From Muribaculaceae bacterium (GTDB lineage Bacteria > Bacteroidota > Bacteroidia > Bacteroidales > Muribaculaceae), in NCBI GenBank assembly GCA_009775375.1, contig VSPO01000096.1, forward strand, positions 1 to 13,620: a DNA stretch of 13,620 bases. Reading direction: 5' to 3'. The translations under genes and the position numbers were made by a program. This document shows positions 1 through 7,221 of the stretch, piece by piece (within the stretch, counting starts at the first letter, position 1; each line of letters begins with the position of its first letter). A model generated the notes under the pieces. The model was not told the origin of the DNA. It saw only the letters and a list, made by a program, of their open reading frames with translations, and searched no databases.

Positions 1-23
1 AATTAGGTTTTTCAACACCGAAA

Positions 24-55
24 ATTGAGTTCTTCCGAATGATTTGCTAATTTTG
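24..55 (+). promoter_or_regulatory. Bacteroidota-type promoter for the small lipoprotein gene
   Basis: A -7 element TAATTTTG at 48-55 matches the TAnnTTTG consensus exactly. ATTG at 24-27 is a three-of-four match to the -33 TTTG element, and 20 bases separate the two. The predicted start of transcription near 60-63 leaves a leader of about 100 bases before the start codon at 160, rich in A and T runs. The same architecture and identical spacing recur at two other promoters in the window, which strengthens the call. It is inferred from consensus only. Confidence 0.6.
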
Positions 56-159
56 CACTTGCCACTTGACTCTACAGCACAAAAAAAATCTGCATTTTTT
101 TGCACGTTTCATATCTTTTTTTTAAATTAGCATCATAGTAATCGTAAAAAAATAATGCT

Positions 160-627
160 ATGAAAATTTCGACAACTTTCATTGCTCTGCTATACGTTAT
201 TATGATGGCAGCGTGTTCCGCGAAAGAGGATGCATCCATGGAGGAAGTAGTGAAGTTTGAGAGTGACTCAGAACTTACGAAAAAACTGGTGGAGAACGGG
301 GAATACATCGATTTAGATGTCAAAGCCTTGGCATTTGAGGTTGCCAACGGCGGGACAACCCAATCCACTCCCGAGGAACTGAAGAAGAATGTAGCCATGA
401 TGAAAGCCGCAATACATAGGTTCTACTCCAAAGTGGAAATCATTGACGGACACTACGTTGTCAGAGCTGAATCAGGGAAAGAACTTAACGTATCAGAGAG
501 AGTTTACGAAGCCCTTTCCGACAATCTAAACGAGATGAACACTTTCATCGACAATGTGAAAGCCAAAGGTGAAGAAATCAAAATTCCTGAGATAACATCG
601 GATTATCTCAATTCACTGCTTGAATAA
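160..627 (+). CDS. small putative lipoprotein, function unknown
   Basis: A 155-residue protein that I do not recognise. It starts with a lipoprotein signal peptide: Lys2, a hydrophobic stretch at residues 7-18, then M-A-A-C with the lipid-attachment cysteine at residue 19. The residues after it, S-A-K-E-D, put Lys and acidic residues near the cysteine, which resembles the surface-export signal described for Bacteroidota lipoproteins, so outer-leaflet exposure is possible (inference). The mature part of about 137 residues is charged, has no further cysteine or membrane segment, and looks mostly helical, with Lys/Glu-rich stretches around 70-90 and 110-150. The ATG at 160 follows an A-rich leader as usual in this phylum, and a good promoter lies at 24-55. 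It is the only plus-strand gene, it stands alone, and it is visibly AT-richer than the rest of the window. Real gene likely; function unknown. Confidence 0.75.
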   Translation: MKISTTFIALLYVIMMAACSAKEDASMEEVVKFESDSELTKKLVENGEYIDLDVKALAFEVANGGTTQSTPEELKKNVAMMKAAIHRFYSKVEIIDGHYVVRAESGKELNVSERVYEALSDNLNEMNTFIDNVKAKGEEIKIPEITSDYLNSLLE

Positions 628-726
628 TAATACTCCAAACTACCGCATATTGACAACAGGAATACGTCTAAAATTGATTAATATCACACCAATCTCCATA
701 ATACGCTTTTGATATATTAGACTCCC

Positions 727-779
727 GATATTACATTTTATGTATTTACAATTTGTGTAAATACATAAAATGTAATATC
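727..779. repeat. perfect 24-bp inverted repeat with 5-base loop
   Basis: Bases 727-750 are the exact reverse complement of 756-779, around the loop ATTTG at 751-755. It lies in the 223-base gap between the convergent lipoprotein gene (stop at 627) and xerD (stop at 851). The arms are about three-quarters A+T. Neither side is followed by a T tract, so it is not a textbook intrinsic terminator, although a transcript from either side would fold into a very stable hairpin that could act as a terminator or 3' stabiliser. Other readings are a palindromic protein-binding site or a remnant of a small mobile repeat. The rest of the gap (628-726 and 780-850) shows nothing I can name. Confidence 0.8.
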
Positions 780-850
780 ATTGCCTCTGGGTATTCGGAG
801 GGACGGATATCTTTTCAGGATCCGATCTACGCATATTGGCTGAAGTCACG

Positions 851-1774
851 CTACTTCGCGTTATCAGCGCGGTAGTGGGGATGATGTTCGAGAAGCTCCT
901 GCCGGAGGTGGGAGCGGTCGAGATGGAGATAAAGCTCGGTCGTGGCTATCGACTCATGGCCAAGCATTTCCTGTATGGCGCGCAGGTTGGCTCCCCCTTC
1001 GAGAAGATGGGTGGCAAAAGAGTGGCGGAGAGTGTGGGGGCTGACCTTTTTGGCTATTCCGGCCATGGCAGCAAGGTCGCGGATAATGTAGAAGACCATG
1101 ACGCGGGTCAGTGGTGCGCCTCTCCGGTTGAGGAAAATGATGTCCTGGCCTGAAGGTTTCACGTCGAGACCGTTGCGGATCGGCAGGTATTCGCGGATAA
1201 GGCTTACGGAGGCCGGAGACATCGGCACCATCCTCTGCTTGCTTCCCTTTCCTTCAACGATGAGCAACGCCTCGTCGAGGTTAAGGCGTGAAAGCCGCGC
1301 CTCGACAAGCTCCGAGACGCGCAGTCCGGAGCCGTAGAGAGTCTCTATGATGGCATGGTTGCGCGGCGATTCACTCTTATCAGGGGGAATGGCGGCAATC
1401 ATGGCGTCGATCTCCTCCACCGACAGCACATCCGGCAGATACGTCCCCAATTTGGGAGAATCAATCAGCTCCACCGGGGAGGATTCTATGTAGCCCTCTA
1501 TCTTAAGGAATTTGAAAAACGACCTCATGCCGGAGATGATGCGAGCCTGCGAACGGGAGGATATCCCCATGTCGTGGAGGGAGGCAAGAAATTCATGGAG
1601 GTCTTCGGCAGAGGCATCTATAGGGCCGATACCCTTCCCCTCAAGAAACTCCAGCAGATGCCTGACATCGACAAGATACGCTGCCACCGTATTGGCCGAA
1701 AGGTTGCGTTCAAGCCTGATATGTGCCTCGAAGTCAAGGCAAAGGTCATCGTTTTCTTTTGCGGGACGATTCAT
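851..1774 (-). CDS. xerD: site-specific tyrosine recombinase XerD
   Basis: A 307-residue integrase-family recombinase, the usual Xer length. The N-terminal core-binding (SAM-like) domain covers about residues 8-95 and the catalytic domain about 115-295. The full catalytic set is visible: Arg152 (GSGLRVSEL), Lys176 (EGKGSKQR), His247 and Arg250 (HTLRHSFATH), His273 (LGHES) and the nucleophile Tyr282 (TTELYLHL). Spacing is nearly the same as in E. coli XerD. With XerC it resolves chromosome dimers at dif during division. XerD rather than XerC or a mobile-element integrase is inferred from length, the absence of extra domains and the housekeeping surroundings; XerC is not excluded. The start is ATG at 1774, 26 bases after a terminator-like hairpin. 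I see no promoter consensus in the 58-base gap upstream. Confidence 0.88.
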   Translation of the reverse strand: MNRPAKENDDLCLDFEAHIRLERNLSANTVAAYLVDVRHLLEFLEGKGIGPIDASAEDLHEFLASLHDMGISSRSQARIISGMRSFFKFLKIEGYIESSPVELIDSPKLGTYLPDVLSVEEIDAMIAAIPPDKSESPRNHAIIETLYGSGLRVSELVEARLSRLNLDEALLIVEGKGSKQRMVPMSPASVSLIREYLPIRNGLDVKPSGQDIIFLNRRGAPLTRVMVFYIIRDLAAMAGIAKKVSPHTLRHSFATHLLEGGANLRAIQEMLGHESIATTELYLHLDRSHLRQELLEHHPHYRADNAK

Positions 1775-1800
1775 CTGAATAATAGTTTGGAGAAAGATTG

Positions 1801-1830
1801 AAGAGCATGCCGGGATTCCGACATGCTCTT
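1801..1830 (-). terminator. hairpin terminator after the lrp-yfhO unit
   Basis: On the minus strand the arms AAGAGCATGTCGG and CCGGCATGCTCTT pair over 13 bp (one U-G wobble) around the tetraloop AATC, directly followed by a weak T-rich tail (CAATCTTTCT). Read on the plus strand, the wobble becomes a C-A mismatch, so the fold favours minus-strand transcription. It starts 3 bases after the stop of the 190-residue protein and sits just before xerD. The T tract is poor, so partial read-through into xerD is possible. Confidence 0.65.
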
Positions 1831-1832
1831 AT

Positions 1833-2405
1833 TCAAAATCTCATTTTATATGCCACGAATGCCACGTCAGGGTTCGGGACGACCAGCGTTATCCGTTTCC
1901 CTTCAAACCGCACTCCGTTTTTATCGTATTGCATAAGGATCCGCTTCATGGAATCCGAAGGGAAAATCGCCATCACAGGAGTCCCATCCGCAAGAAGCCG
2001 CTCAATCGCCTCATTGTCGTCGCATTCCGACATAAAGAGGATGAAATCATTCGGTTTCGGCTCAGGAAGTTGCCGCAGATCGGCAGGATAAACGACTACC
2101 CCTGCTCCATTCCCGGCTTCGTAAAAGGCCGTGTCCCAATCATGATAATAAATCATTCTCTTTACGCCGAGAGCCACGAGAAGGCGCAAAAGAAACTTTG
2201 CATCTCTGCGTATGCCCGGATACCATTCCAGATCCTTATCGCTAAGCAACTCGTCGATATAGCGATAGCCATAGAACTTATATTTCCTTCCGGGCCTGAC
2301 AGCCCTTTTGACCAGACTGTAGGCAAACGGAGAATGCACGCCGAAGCCGTGGGAATGACGCCAACGCAAATAAGCGTCGCCGATCGATCTCAAAAATTTC
2401 ATCAT
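1833..2405 (-). CDS. methyltransferase-like protein, probably without SAM binding
   Basis: A 190-residue soluble protein. Its N-terminus (RWRHSHGFGVHSPFAYSLV, residues 14-32) resembles the HG-VHSPF start I know from a family of Bacteroidota class I SAM-dependent methyltransferases. After it, around residues 70-90 (KFLLRLLVALGVKRMIYYH), where such proteins carry a glycine-rich E-x-G-x-G SAM loop, no such loop is present; the Asp-Asn or Asp-Asp acceptor-site pattern is also not evident. The end (RITLVVPNPDVAFVAYKMRF) looks like a closing beta strand pair of a Rossmann-like fold. It is therefore best described as a shortened or degenerate relative, with catalysis doubtful. The start at 2405 (or Met2 at 2402) is only 3 bases after the stop of the YfhO gene, which implies translational coupling and a shared process. 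Family assignment is from remembered motifs, not from a search. Confidence 0.6.
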   Translation of the reverse strand: MMKFLRSIGDAYLRWRHSHGFGVHSPFAYSLVKRAVRPGRKYKFYGYRYIDELLSDKDLEWYPGIRRDAKFLLRLLVALGVKRMIYYHDWDTAFYEAGNGAGVVVYPADLRQLPEPKPNDFILFMSECDDNEAIERLLADGTPVMAIFPSDSMKRILMQYDKNGVRFEGKRITLVVPNPDVAFVAYKMRF

Positions 2406-2408
2406 AGT

Positions 2409-4880
2409 TTATTCCTCCTTATGTCCGTTGCCTGGGTTCTTGCGCTCCGACATAAGATGCACCACCCAGAAAGCCACCGCCAGGGCACACATCAGATAGA
2501 TGATGATGACGGAAATCGTGGCCAAAGTGTTGGTGGTCTTTATGCTTTGTGGGTCGAAAGTGAAGACAATCGTATGGTCGCCGGCGGGAATCTGCATGGC
2601 CCTCAACACGTAGTTGACCCGGCCGATGGGATGGTTCTTTCCGTCGATTGTGGCGGTCCATCCCCAGGGGAAATATATCTCGCTGAAGACGGCGAGATTT
2701 CCTTTGGCGGAATGGGATTTGTAGGTCAGCTTGTTGGGAGCGTAGGCTGTCTCGTAGATGGTGTCGCCCGGCTGCTTCGGATTGGCCTTCAGCAACACAG
2801 ATTCGAAAGCCCTGTCGGCCACGGCATACGCTCCGGGGCGAATGGAGTCAAGGGCGGCCATCTCTTCGTTGGCATCAGCCACGTAGGCAATCGAATCCAC
2901 AAGCCATGCGTTGCCCAAAGCCTCGGGATTGAGCTGATAATCCTCTCCATTGAGGATGTATTTGGCGTTAAGCATATTGAGCACGGCAGGATTCCCCTTT
3001 GAGATTTGATGGGTGATGAGGTCGTTGTAGCGAGTCAGCTTGGCGGCGTGGTAGCCTCCGATGGTCTTATGGAAATACGACGAGCGGGCATCAGCGAAAC
3101 CGGCCACGTCCATCACCCTGTAGTTTGACTTGTCTTTCAGAATCTCCTTGTCAGCCTCCGTCATATTGAAGGCCACCTCATTCTCAGCTTTCGCCGTGAA
3201 GCTTTCGGAGCTTACGTAGCGCTTGTTGAGGGGGAAGAGGTCGATCAAGGCCACTGCCGTGAGACAGCAGACGAATAGCGGTTTGGAGACGAACGCCTTC
3301 CTCAGCCAAAGCGCCATAACCCCGAACCCGAGCAGGATAAAGAATAGCGAGCGCATGCAGTCGTCGGAGACGAGGCTAAGTCTTGTCTGGCGCACGGCGT
3401 CCCAAAGAGGGGCATATTGAGGGTCGTTGAAGACTCCGGCCTCAGAAAGCTGAGCCACCTCTCCTGCCGAGAATGGAGACCCAAACACAGAAGGGGCTAT
3501 CCAGCCGACAAGGCAGATGAGGGCTCCCATCCCGAAGACAGAGTAGATGGTCCATTTATATTTCTGGAAGAAATCGGGAGTCTCAAGCATCTTCCGAATG
3601 CACATGGCGGCGAGCAGCGGCACGCAGAACTCCACTATCACGAGGATGCTCGCCACGGCACGAAACTTATTGTAGCCCGGGAAAGAATCGATGAAGAAAT
3701 TCGTCAGAGGGGCGAAATTATGTCCCCATGAGAGCAAAATCGCGAGCACGGAGGAGGCGAAAAGCGCCCACTTCATGGGAGTGTCGACCACGAAGAGGGC
3801 AAGAATTGCAAGAAGCAGGACAAATGCGCCGACATATACGGGGCCGTTGGTCATAGGCTGGTCGCCGAAATATTGCGGGAATTGCTGTAGAAGAGCCCTG
3901 ACCTCGGGTTGCAGATAAAGGTCGTCGGCCTTGTCGGTCTTGTCTACCGACAGCAGCATGGTCTGCCCTTCTACAGGCTTAATGGTGGCTCCCCCCTTCA
4001 CGTTGGGAATCAGGAGCGAGAATGTCTCGTCTATGCCGTAGCTCCAGGCCGTGATGGCATCGCGGTCCATGCCGGAAGCATCTGTGCCTCCGGGCAGCGA
4101 CAGGTCGGTGGCTTTCCCTCTGACGGTCTCTTTCGCATATTCATAGGAGTTGTAGAGACTTGGAGAATTGGCGGCCACTGCAAACACGCCGGCTGCAAGG
4201 GAGCAGAAAGTGGCAAACACCCATCTCTTCACCATCCGTTTCCTTATGGCAGTCCAGAGCCAAGCGAGCACGAAAAAAAGGATGACGAAACAGAAATAAT
4301 ACGACATCTGGGGATGGTTGCTCTGGAGCTGCATTGCCCCGAAAAGGGCAGCCAAAGCCGTGCCCGCCAAGTATTTGCCACGATAGCAAAGCATTATTCC
4401 TCCGATTGTCGGAGGAATGTAGGAAAGGGTGGCGAATTTCCAGATGTGGCCTGCGCCAATCAGGATTATGAAATAGGAAGAGAATCCCCATGCCACGGCC
4501 GCAAACAAGGCAGTATGCCATTTCAGCTTGAAGCAGAGCCCCATTATAAAGAACCCGAGCATCATTGCAAAGAGGAGGTTGGCGGGAGCCGGGAGCCATA
4601 GGGAGAAAGCCCTTGAAAGCCATGAGAGGGTCTCGTTGGCCGGATAAGAGGGGGCTATCTGGAAATTGGGCATTCCCGAGAACAAGGAGTTGGTCCAGCG
4701 GGTGGTCTCCCCTGTGGCCTCATGGAAAGCCTTGCCCTCCTGGCCGTTGGCGATACCCTGCATTGTGTCATGCTGTTGGAGCACATTTCCCTGCACATCG
4801 TCGGGAAAGAAAAATAAGAAGGCCACTACCGCCAGAAGCAGAGCAGCCAATAAAGGATATATGTATGTTTTCTTCATCAT
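2409..4880 (-). CDS. YfhO family multi-pass membrane protein
   Basis: About 823 residues, a normal size for Bacteroidota YfhO proteins (family YfhO, PF09586). It opens with one membrane helix (about residues 4-24), then a conserved extracytoplasmic stretch containing TTRWTNSLFSGMPNFQI, followed by many hydrophobic helices up to about residue 540. A large soluble domain covers about 545-770, with the family-typical YFPWGWTATIDGK and IPAGDHTIVFTFDP near its end, and a final helix precedes a short basic tail. Proteins of this family resemble GT-C type glycosyltransferases in layout and are linked to cell-envelope glycan work in other bacteria, but the reaction here is unknown. I place the start at the ATG at 4880 (an adjacent ATG follows at 4877); extending to 4886 would need a TTG codon. 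It lies 57 bases after the Lrp-type gene, with no promoter visible between, so co-transcription is likely. Confidence 0.85.
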   Translation of the reverse strand: MMKKTYIYPLLAALLLAVVAFLFFFPDDVQGNVLQQHDTMQGIANGQEGKAFHEATGETTRWTNSLFSGMPNFQIAPSYPANETLSWLSRAFSLWLPAPANLLFAMMLGFFIMGLCFKLKWHTALFAAVAWGFSSYFIILIGAGHIWKFATLSYIPPTIGGIMLCYRGKYLAGTALAALFGAMQLQSNHPQMSYYFCFVILFFVLAWLWTAIRKRMVKRWVFATFCSLAAGVFAVAANSPSLYNSYEYAKETVRGKATDLSLPGGTDASGMDRDAITAWSYGIDETFSLLIPNVKGGATIKPVEGQTMLLSVDKTDKADDLYLQPEVRALLQQFPQYFGDQPMTNGPVYVGAFVLLLAILALFVVDTPMKWALFASSVLAILLSWGHNFAPLTNFFIDSFPGYNKFRAVASILVIVEFCVPLLAAMCIRKMLETPDFFQKYKWTIYSVFGMGALICLVGWIAPSVFGSPFSAGEVAQLSEAGVFNDPQYAPLWDAVRQTRLSLVSDDCMRSLFFILLGFGVMALWLRKAFVSKPLFVCCLTAVALIDLFPLNKRYVSSESFTAKAENEVAFNMTEADKEILKDKSNYRVMDVAGFADARSSYFHKTIGGYHAAKLTRYNDLITHQISKGNPAVLNMLNAKYILNGEDYQLNPEALGNAWLVDSIAYVADANEEMAALDSIRPGAYAVADRAFESVLLKANPKQPGDTIYETAYAPNKLTYKSHSAKGNLAVFSEIYFPWGWTATIDGKNHPIGRVNYVLRAMQIPAGDHTIVFTFDPQSIKTTNTLATISVIIIYLMCALAVAFWVVHLMSERKNPGNGHKEE

Positions 4881-4937
4881 AATCAAGCTGAGGTGGACAT
4901 TCTGCGCCCGTTGTCGTGATCAGGCCCGGGGCCGGGG

Positions 4938-5402
4938 TCAGTTGTCGGTCTTAATGTAGATCTGACGGTTCATGCTCTGTTCGAGAGAGATGAGGGTTTC
5001 AGTCTCGGTGACTCCCGAAATGTGCTGAATCTGGTCGTTGAGCAGCTCCATGAGATGCTGGTTGTCTTGCGCATAGACCTTAATGAGCATGGAGTAGGGG
5101 CCCGTGGTGTAATGGCACTCCACAACCTCGGGAATCTTTTCGAGCTCACGCACCACGTCGCGATACATGGAGCCTTTCTCAAGGCTCACCCCGATGTAGG
5201 TGCACGTATTGTAGCCAAGCGTCTTTGGATTGACGTTATAGCCGGAGCCTGTTATCACTTTCATTTCGATGAGACGCTGTATCCTCTGATGGATGGCGGC
5301 TCTCGAGACGCCACATTCCACCGCCACGTCCTTGGAGGCGATACGGGCGTTCTTCATGATGATGTTTAGAATCTTTTTGTCTAAGTTGTCGATTCGGTCC
5401 AT
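4938..5402 (-). CDS. Lrp/AsnC family transcriptional regulator
   Basis: A 154-residue protein of standard Lrp/AsnC length. Residues 4-64 form the winged helix-turn-helix (LDKKILNIIMKNARI then VSRAAIHQRIQRLIEMKVI), and about 68-145 form the effector-binding RAM domain, with the typical ligand-loop pattern HYTTGPYSMLIKVYA at 97-111 and a closing SGVTETETLISLE strand. Such regulators form dimers and octamers and sense amino acids or related small molecules. It has its own promoter 25 bases upstream and is followed closely by the YfhO gene, so it may control itself and that gene. The effector cannot be told from the sequence. Start ATG at 5402. Confidence 0.92.
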   Translation of the reverse strand: MDRIDNLDKKILNIIMKNARIASKDVAVECGVSRAAIHQRIQRLIEMKVITGSGYNVNPKTLGYNTCTYIGVSLEKGSMYRDVVRELEKIPEVVECHYTTGPYSMLIKVYAQDNQHLMELLNDQIQHISGVTETETLISLEQSMNRQIYIKTDN

Positions 5403-5418
5403 GGTTAAAGATTATAGA

Positions 5419-5441
5419 TTTATGCGCAAATTTATCATAAA
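5419..5441. promoter_or_regulatory. candidate operator overlapping the lrp-type promoter
   Basis: TTTATG at 5419-5424 and CATAAA at 5436-5441 form a 6-bp inverted repeat with an 11-base AT-rich spacer that contains the -7 element of the regulator gene. Lrp/AsnC proteins often repress their own promoter through imperfect AT-rich palindromes, so this is a plausible autoregulatory site. The arms are short and AT-rich, so chance is a real alternative. Confidence 0.3.
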
Positions 5442-5458
5442 AATAGGAAATACGCAAC
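5427..5458 (-). promoter_or_regulatory. Bacteroidota-type promoter of the Lrp/AsnC gene
   Basis: On the minus strand TAAATTTG (5434 to 5427) matches the -7 consensus TAnnTTTG exactly, and GTTG (5458 to 5455) is a three-of-four match to the -33 TTTG, with 20 bases between. Transcription would start near 5420, giving a leader of only about 18 bases before the ATG at 5402. It probably drives the regulator, YfhO and the 190-residue protein together. Confidence 0.7.
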
Positions 5459-5538
5459 TTTTAGTCAATAAAATCTTCAAAGAAAATGCAAAAAGGGGGA
5501 ATCCGGATAGTAAAAGGTAAGGCAGAGCGATGTCATAT

Positions 5539-6768
5539 TCAGAGCGATATTCTCGATTTGGCGAATGTGGAGGCTATGGAGGCCGTCACGAGCCCTATGA
5601 CGAGAATCGGAAGGAGGGCCACCAAAATATCCCAGGCTTCCACCCTGACAGGGTATGCGGGGATGACAAGAGAGCCGGGATCCCCGCTGAACTTGATCAA
5701 TCCGAAATGCTGCTGCGATAGCGACAGGATAAGCCCGAGCGCTATTCCTGCAAGCCCTCCCGTGGCCGAGACGAAAACACTTTCCCACCAGAACGTCCAC
5801 CCTATCCTTTTCCTGTCCATCCCGATGGCTGTCAGAGTCGCCATGGATTGCTGCTTCTCTATGATCAGCATACAAATGGTGCTGATTATATTGAAGGAGG
5901 CAATTATTAGGATAAAGGTCAGAAGGAGGAAGGTGACCCATTTTTCTATAGAAACCATCCTGAAGTTTATATCCTGCTGCTGAAGACGGTCCTTCACCTC
6001 GGCCGATTCTCCGAGCCTCTCAGCTATCTCACGCGCTACTTTCCCCACGTCAGCTCCGGCGACGGTCTTTATCTCCAGAGAGGTGGCTTCTGAGGTATAT
6101 TGGAACAGATCGCGGACAGTTGAAATGTCGCAGACGACGGTCTTCTCGTCGTAATCGCTTTGCGAGGCCTGGAATACATCGGCAATGACCACCGAATCCG
6201 TCAGAAAAGAAGCCATTGGGTTGGCCATGTTGACCCTCCCCTCGCGTTTGGGGGCGAATATCATCATGGGCTCATCCGATTCGTAGACGCCGAGCTGATG
6301 GGCCACGCCGACCGATATGACGACCCTGTCGGGAGGAAGGGTGGCAATGCGGGTGCCCCCTGCCACGATGGAGTCGATTTTCGTAAGCCCGGGATACAGC
6401 GTAGGGACGACGCCTTTGAGCGTTATGGGCATTTCGCGAGAGTCAAAGATCGCGAGGGCATTGTCGGAGACGCAAGGCATCGCCAGCTCAACTCCTTCCA
6501 CCCCCTTGACAACCGACACGAGCGAATCTGCATTTGCGAAGGTCTTGCCATGAACGGGGCCGACCGTGATGTCGGGGGCGAGAATGTCGAGTTTCTCGGT
6601 CAGCAGAGCGTGGAAGCCGTTGAAGACAGAAAGCACACAAATGATGGCGGCGGTGGCGACAGCCACCCCCGCCACCGATACGATGGCTATGGCGCTGACC
6701 GCGCCATGCGATTTTGGGGCCTTGAGATAGCGCCAGGCTATCCGGGCGGGAAGCATTCCAAGTCTCAT
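5539..6768 (-). CDS. LolC/E-like (FtsX-domain) ABC transporter permease
   Basis: A 409-residue inner-membrane permease of the LolC/LolE/MacB class. It has an N-terminal helix at about residues 23-48 (AVSAIAIVSVAGVAVATAAIICVLSVFNGF region), a large periplasmic domain at about 50-270, then three helices in the C-terminal FtsX domain (near 278-305, 325-350 and 375-400). LolCE-type proteins hand lipoproteins to the periplasmic carrier, powered by a separate ATPase; no ATPase gene is in the window, so the exact role remains open. The start is taken at ATG 6768 because it overlaps the rbfA stop as ATGA and begins the conserved MRLGMLPARIAWRYL region. An in-frame ATG at 6885 would add 39 residues rich in Arg and Pro that lie inside rbfA and do not look like a membrane protein start. 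Last gene of the aroQ operon; I see no clear terminator after it. Confidence 0.85.
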   Translation of the reverse strand: MRLGMLPARIAWRYLKAPKSHGAVSAIAIVSVAGVAVATAAIICVLSVFNGFHALLTEKLDILAPDITVGPVHGKTFANADSLVSVVKGVEGVELAMPCVSDNALAIFDSREMPITLKGVVPTLYPGLTKIDSIVAGGTRIATLPPDRVVISVGVAHQLGVYESDEPMMIFAPKREGRVNMANPMASFLTDSVVIADVFQASQSDYDEKTVVCDISTVRDLFQYTSEATSLEIKTVAGADVGKVAREIAERLGESAEVKDRLQQQDINFRMVSIEKWVTFLLLTFILIIASFNIISTICMLIIEKQQSMATLTAIGMDRKRIGWTFWWESVFVSATGGLAGIALGLILSLSQQHFGLIKFSGDPGSLVIPAYPVRVEAWDILVALLPILVIGLVTASIASTFAKSRISL

Positions 6769-7145
6769 TCTGGTTTTTCGGGGACTTCCTCCTTGCCCGC
6801 ACTCCCCACGCCGGGGCCGAGCAGACGGTCGATGTTCTCTATATAGTCGAGCGAATCGTCGAGGAAGAATTGCAGGTCGGGACATTTGCGTAGAACCTGC
6901 TTTACAGCCTGTGCCAGCTCATACCTGACCGTCTTCGACTGCTTCTTGATGTTTTCAAGAATCTGCTGCGACTTTTCAGGAGGGAATATGCTGAGGTAGG
7001 CCTTGGCTATGCTGAGATCGGGGCTTACCCTGACAGCGCTGACCGAGACTATCACCCCGCCGAGCTGGGCTGTCTGGCGGCGGAATATTTCACTGAGCTC
7101 CTTCTGCAGGAGTCTTGCTATTTTTGCTTGTCGTTTACTTTCCAT
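6765..7145 (-). CDS. rbfA: 30S ribosome-binding factor RbfA
   Basis: A 126-residue protein with the RbfA KH-like pattern: basic N-terminus with RLLQKELSEIFRR (residues 11-23), the SVSAVRVSPDLSIAKAYLSIF strand-helix-strand region (about 35-55), and VLRKCPDLQFFLDDSLDY (about 84-101) near the end, as in other RbfA proteins. It binds the immature 30S subunit and assists 16S rRNA 5'-end maturation, mainly in the cold. The C-terminal tail after about residue 105 is charged and variable. Start ATG at 7145. Its stop overlaps the permease start in an ATGA, and the O-methyltransferase gene ends 76 bases upstream. Confidence 0.93.
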   Translation of the reverse strand: MESKRQAKIARLLQKELSEIFRRQTAQLGGVIVSVSAVRVSPDLSIAKAYLSIFPPEKSQQILENIKKQSKTVRYELAQAVKQVLRKCPDLQFFLDDSLDYIENIDRLLGPGVGSAGKEEVPEKPE

Positions 7146-7221
7146 GACTTAAAATATTTGATGATGGCAGGCTCCATCGACTCAATTAGCGAAGCCTATA
7201 TAGATAACGCGCCGGGAGGCT

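Noticed and set aside
77..102. A-run/T-run pair in the lipoprotein leader (81-88 with 95-101) as a terminator or riboswitch
   Set aside because: The stem is almost only A-T pairs with a 6-base loop and no conserved ligand-binding core; expected by chance in such AT-rich DNA.
72..398. Minus-strand open frame overlapping the lipoprotein gene
   Set aside because: Serine/phenylalanine-rich composition typical of an antisense frame; the plus-strand frame has a signal peptide, lipobox and promoter.
727..779. Invertible promoter (phase-variation) site
   Set aside because: The inverted repeats are only 5 bases apart, so no promoter could be flipped between them, and no genes diverge from here.
1929..3002. 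Long plus-strand open frame (357 residues) opposite the YfhO and methyltransferase-like genes
   Set aside because: It spans two genes antisense, is rich in His, Arg and Gly without a recognisable fold, and is explained by the base composition of the coding strand.
4881..4886. TTG start codon for YfhO at 4886
   Set aside because: Two ATG codons follow at 4880 and 4877, right before the MKK start of the first membrane helix; TTG would add only two residues and is a rare start.
5523..5548. Direct repeat CAGAGCGAT at 5523-5531 and 5540-5548 around the permease stop
   Set aside because: Only 9 bases and partly inside coding sequence; no sign of a target duplication or mobile element between the copies.
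6769..6885. 39-residue N-terminal extension of the permease from an in-frame ATG at 6885
   Set aside because: The added residues are Arg/Pro-rich, lie wholly within rbfA, and the ATG at 6768 overlaps the rbfA stop as ATGA and starts the conserved family region.
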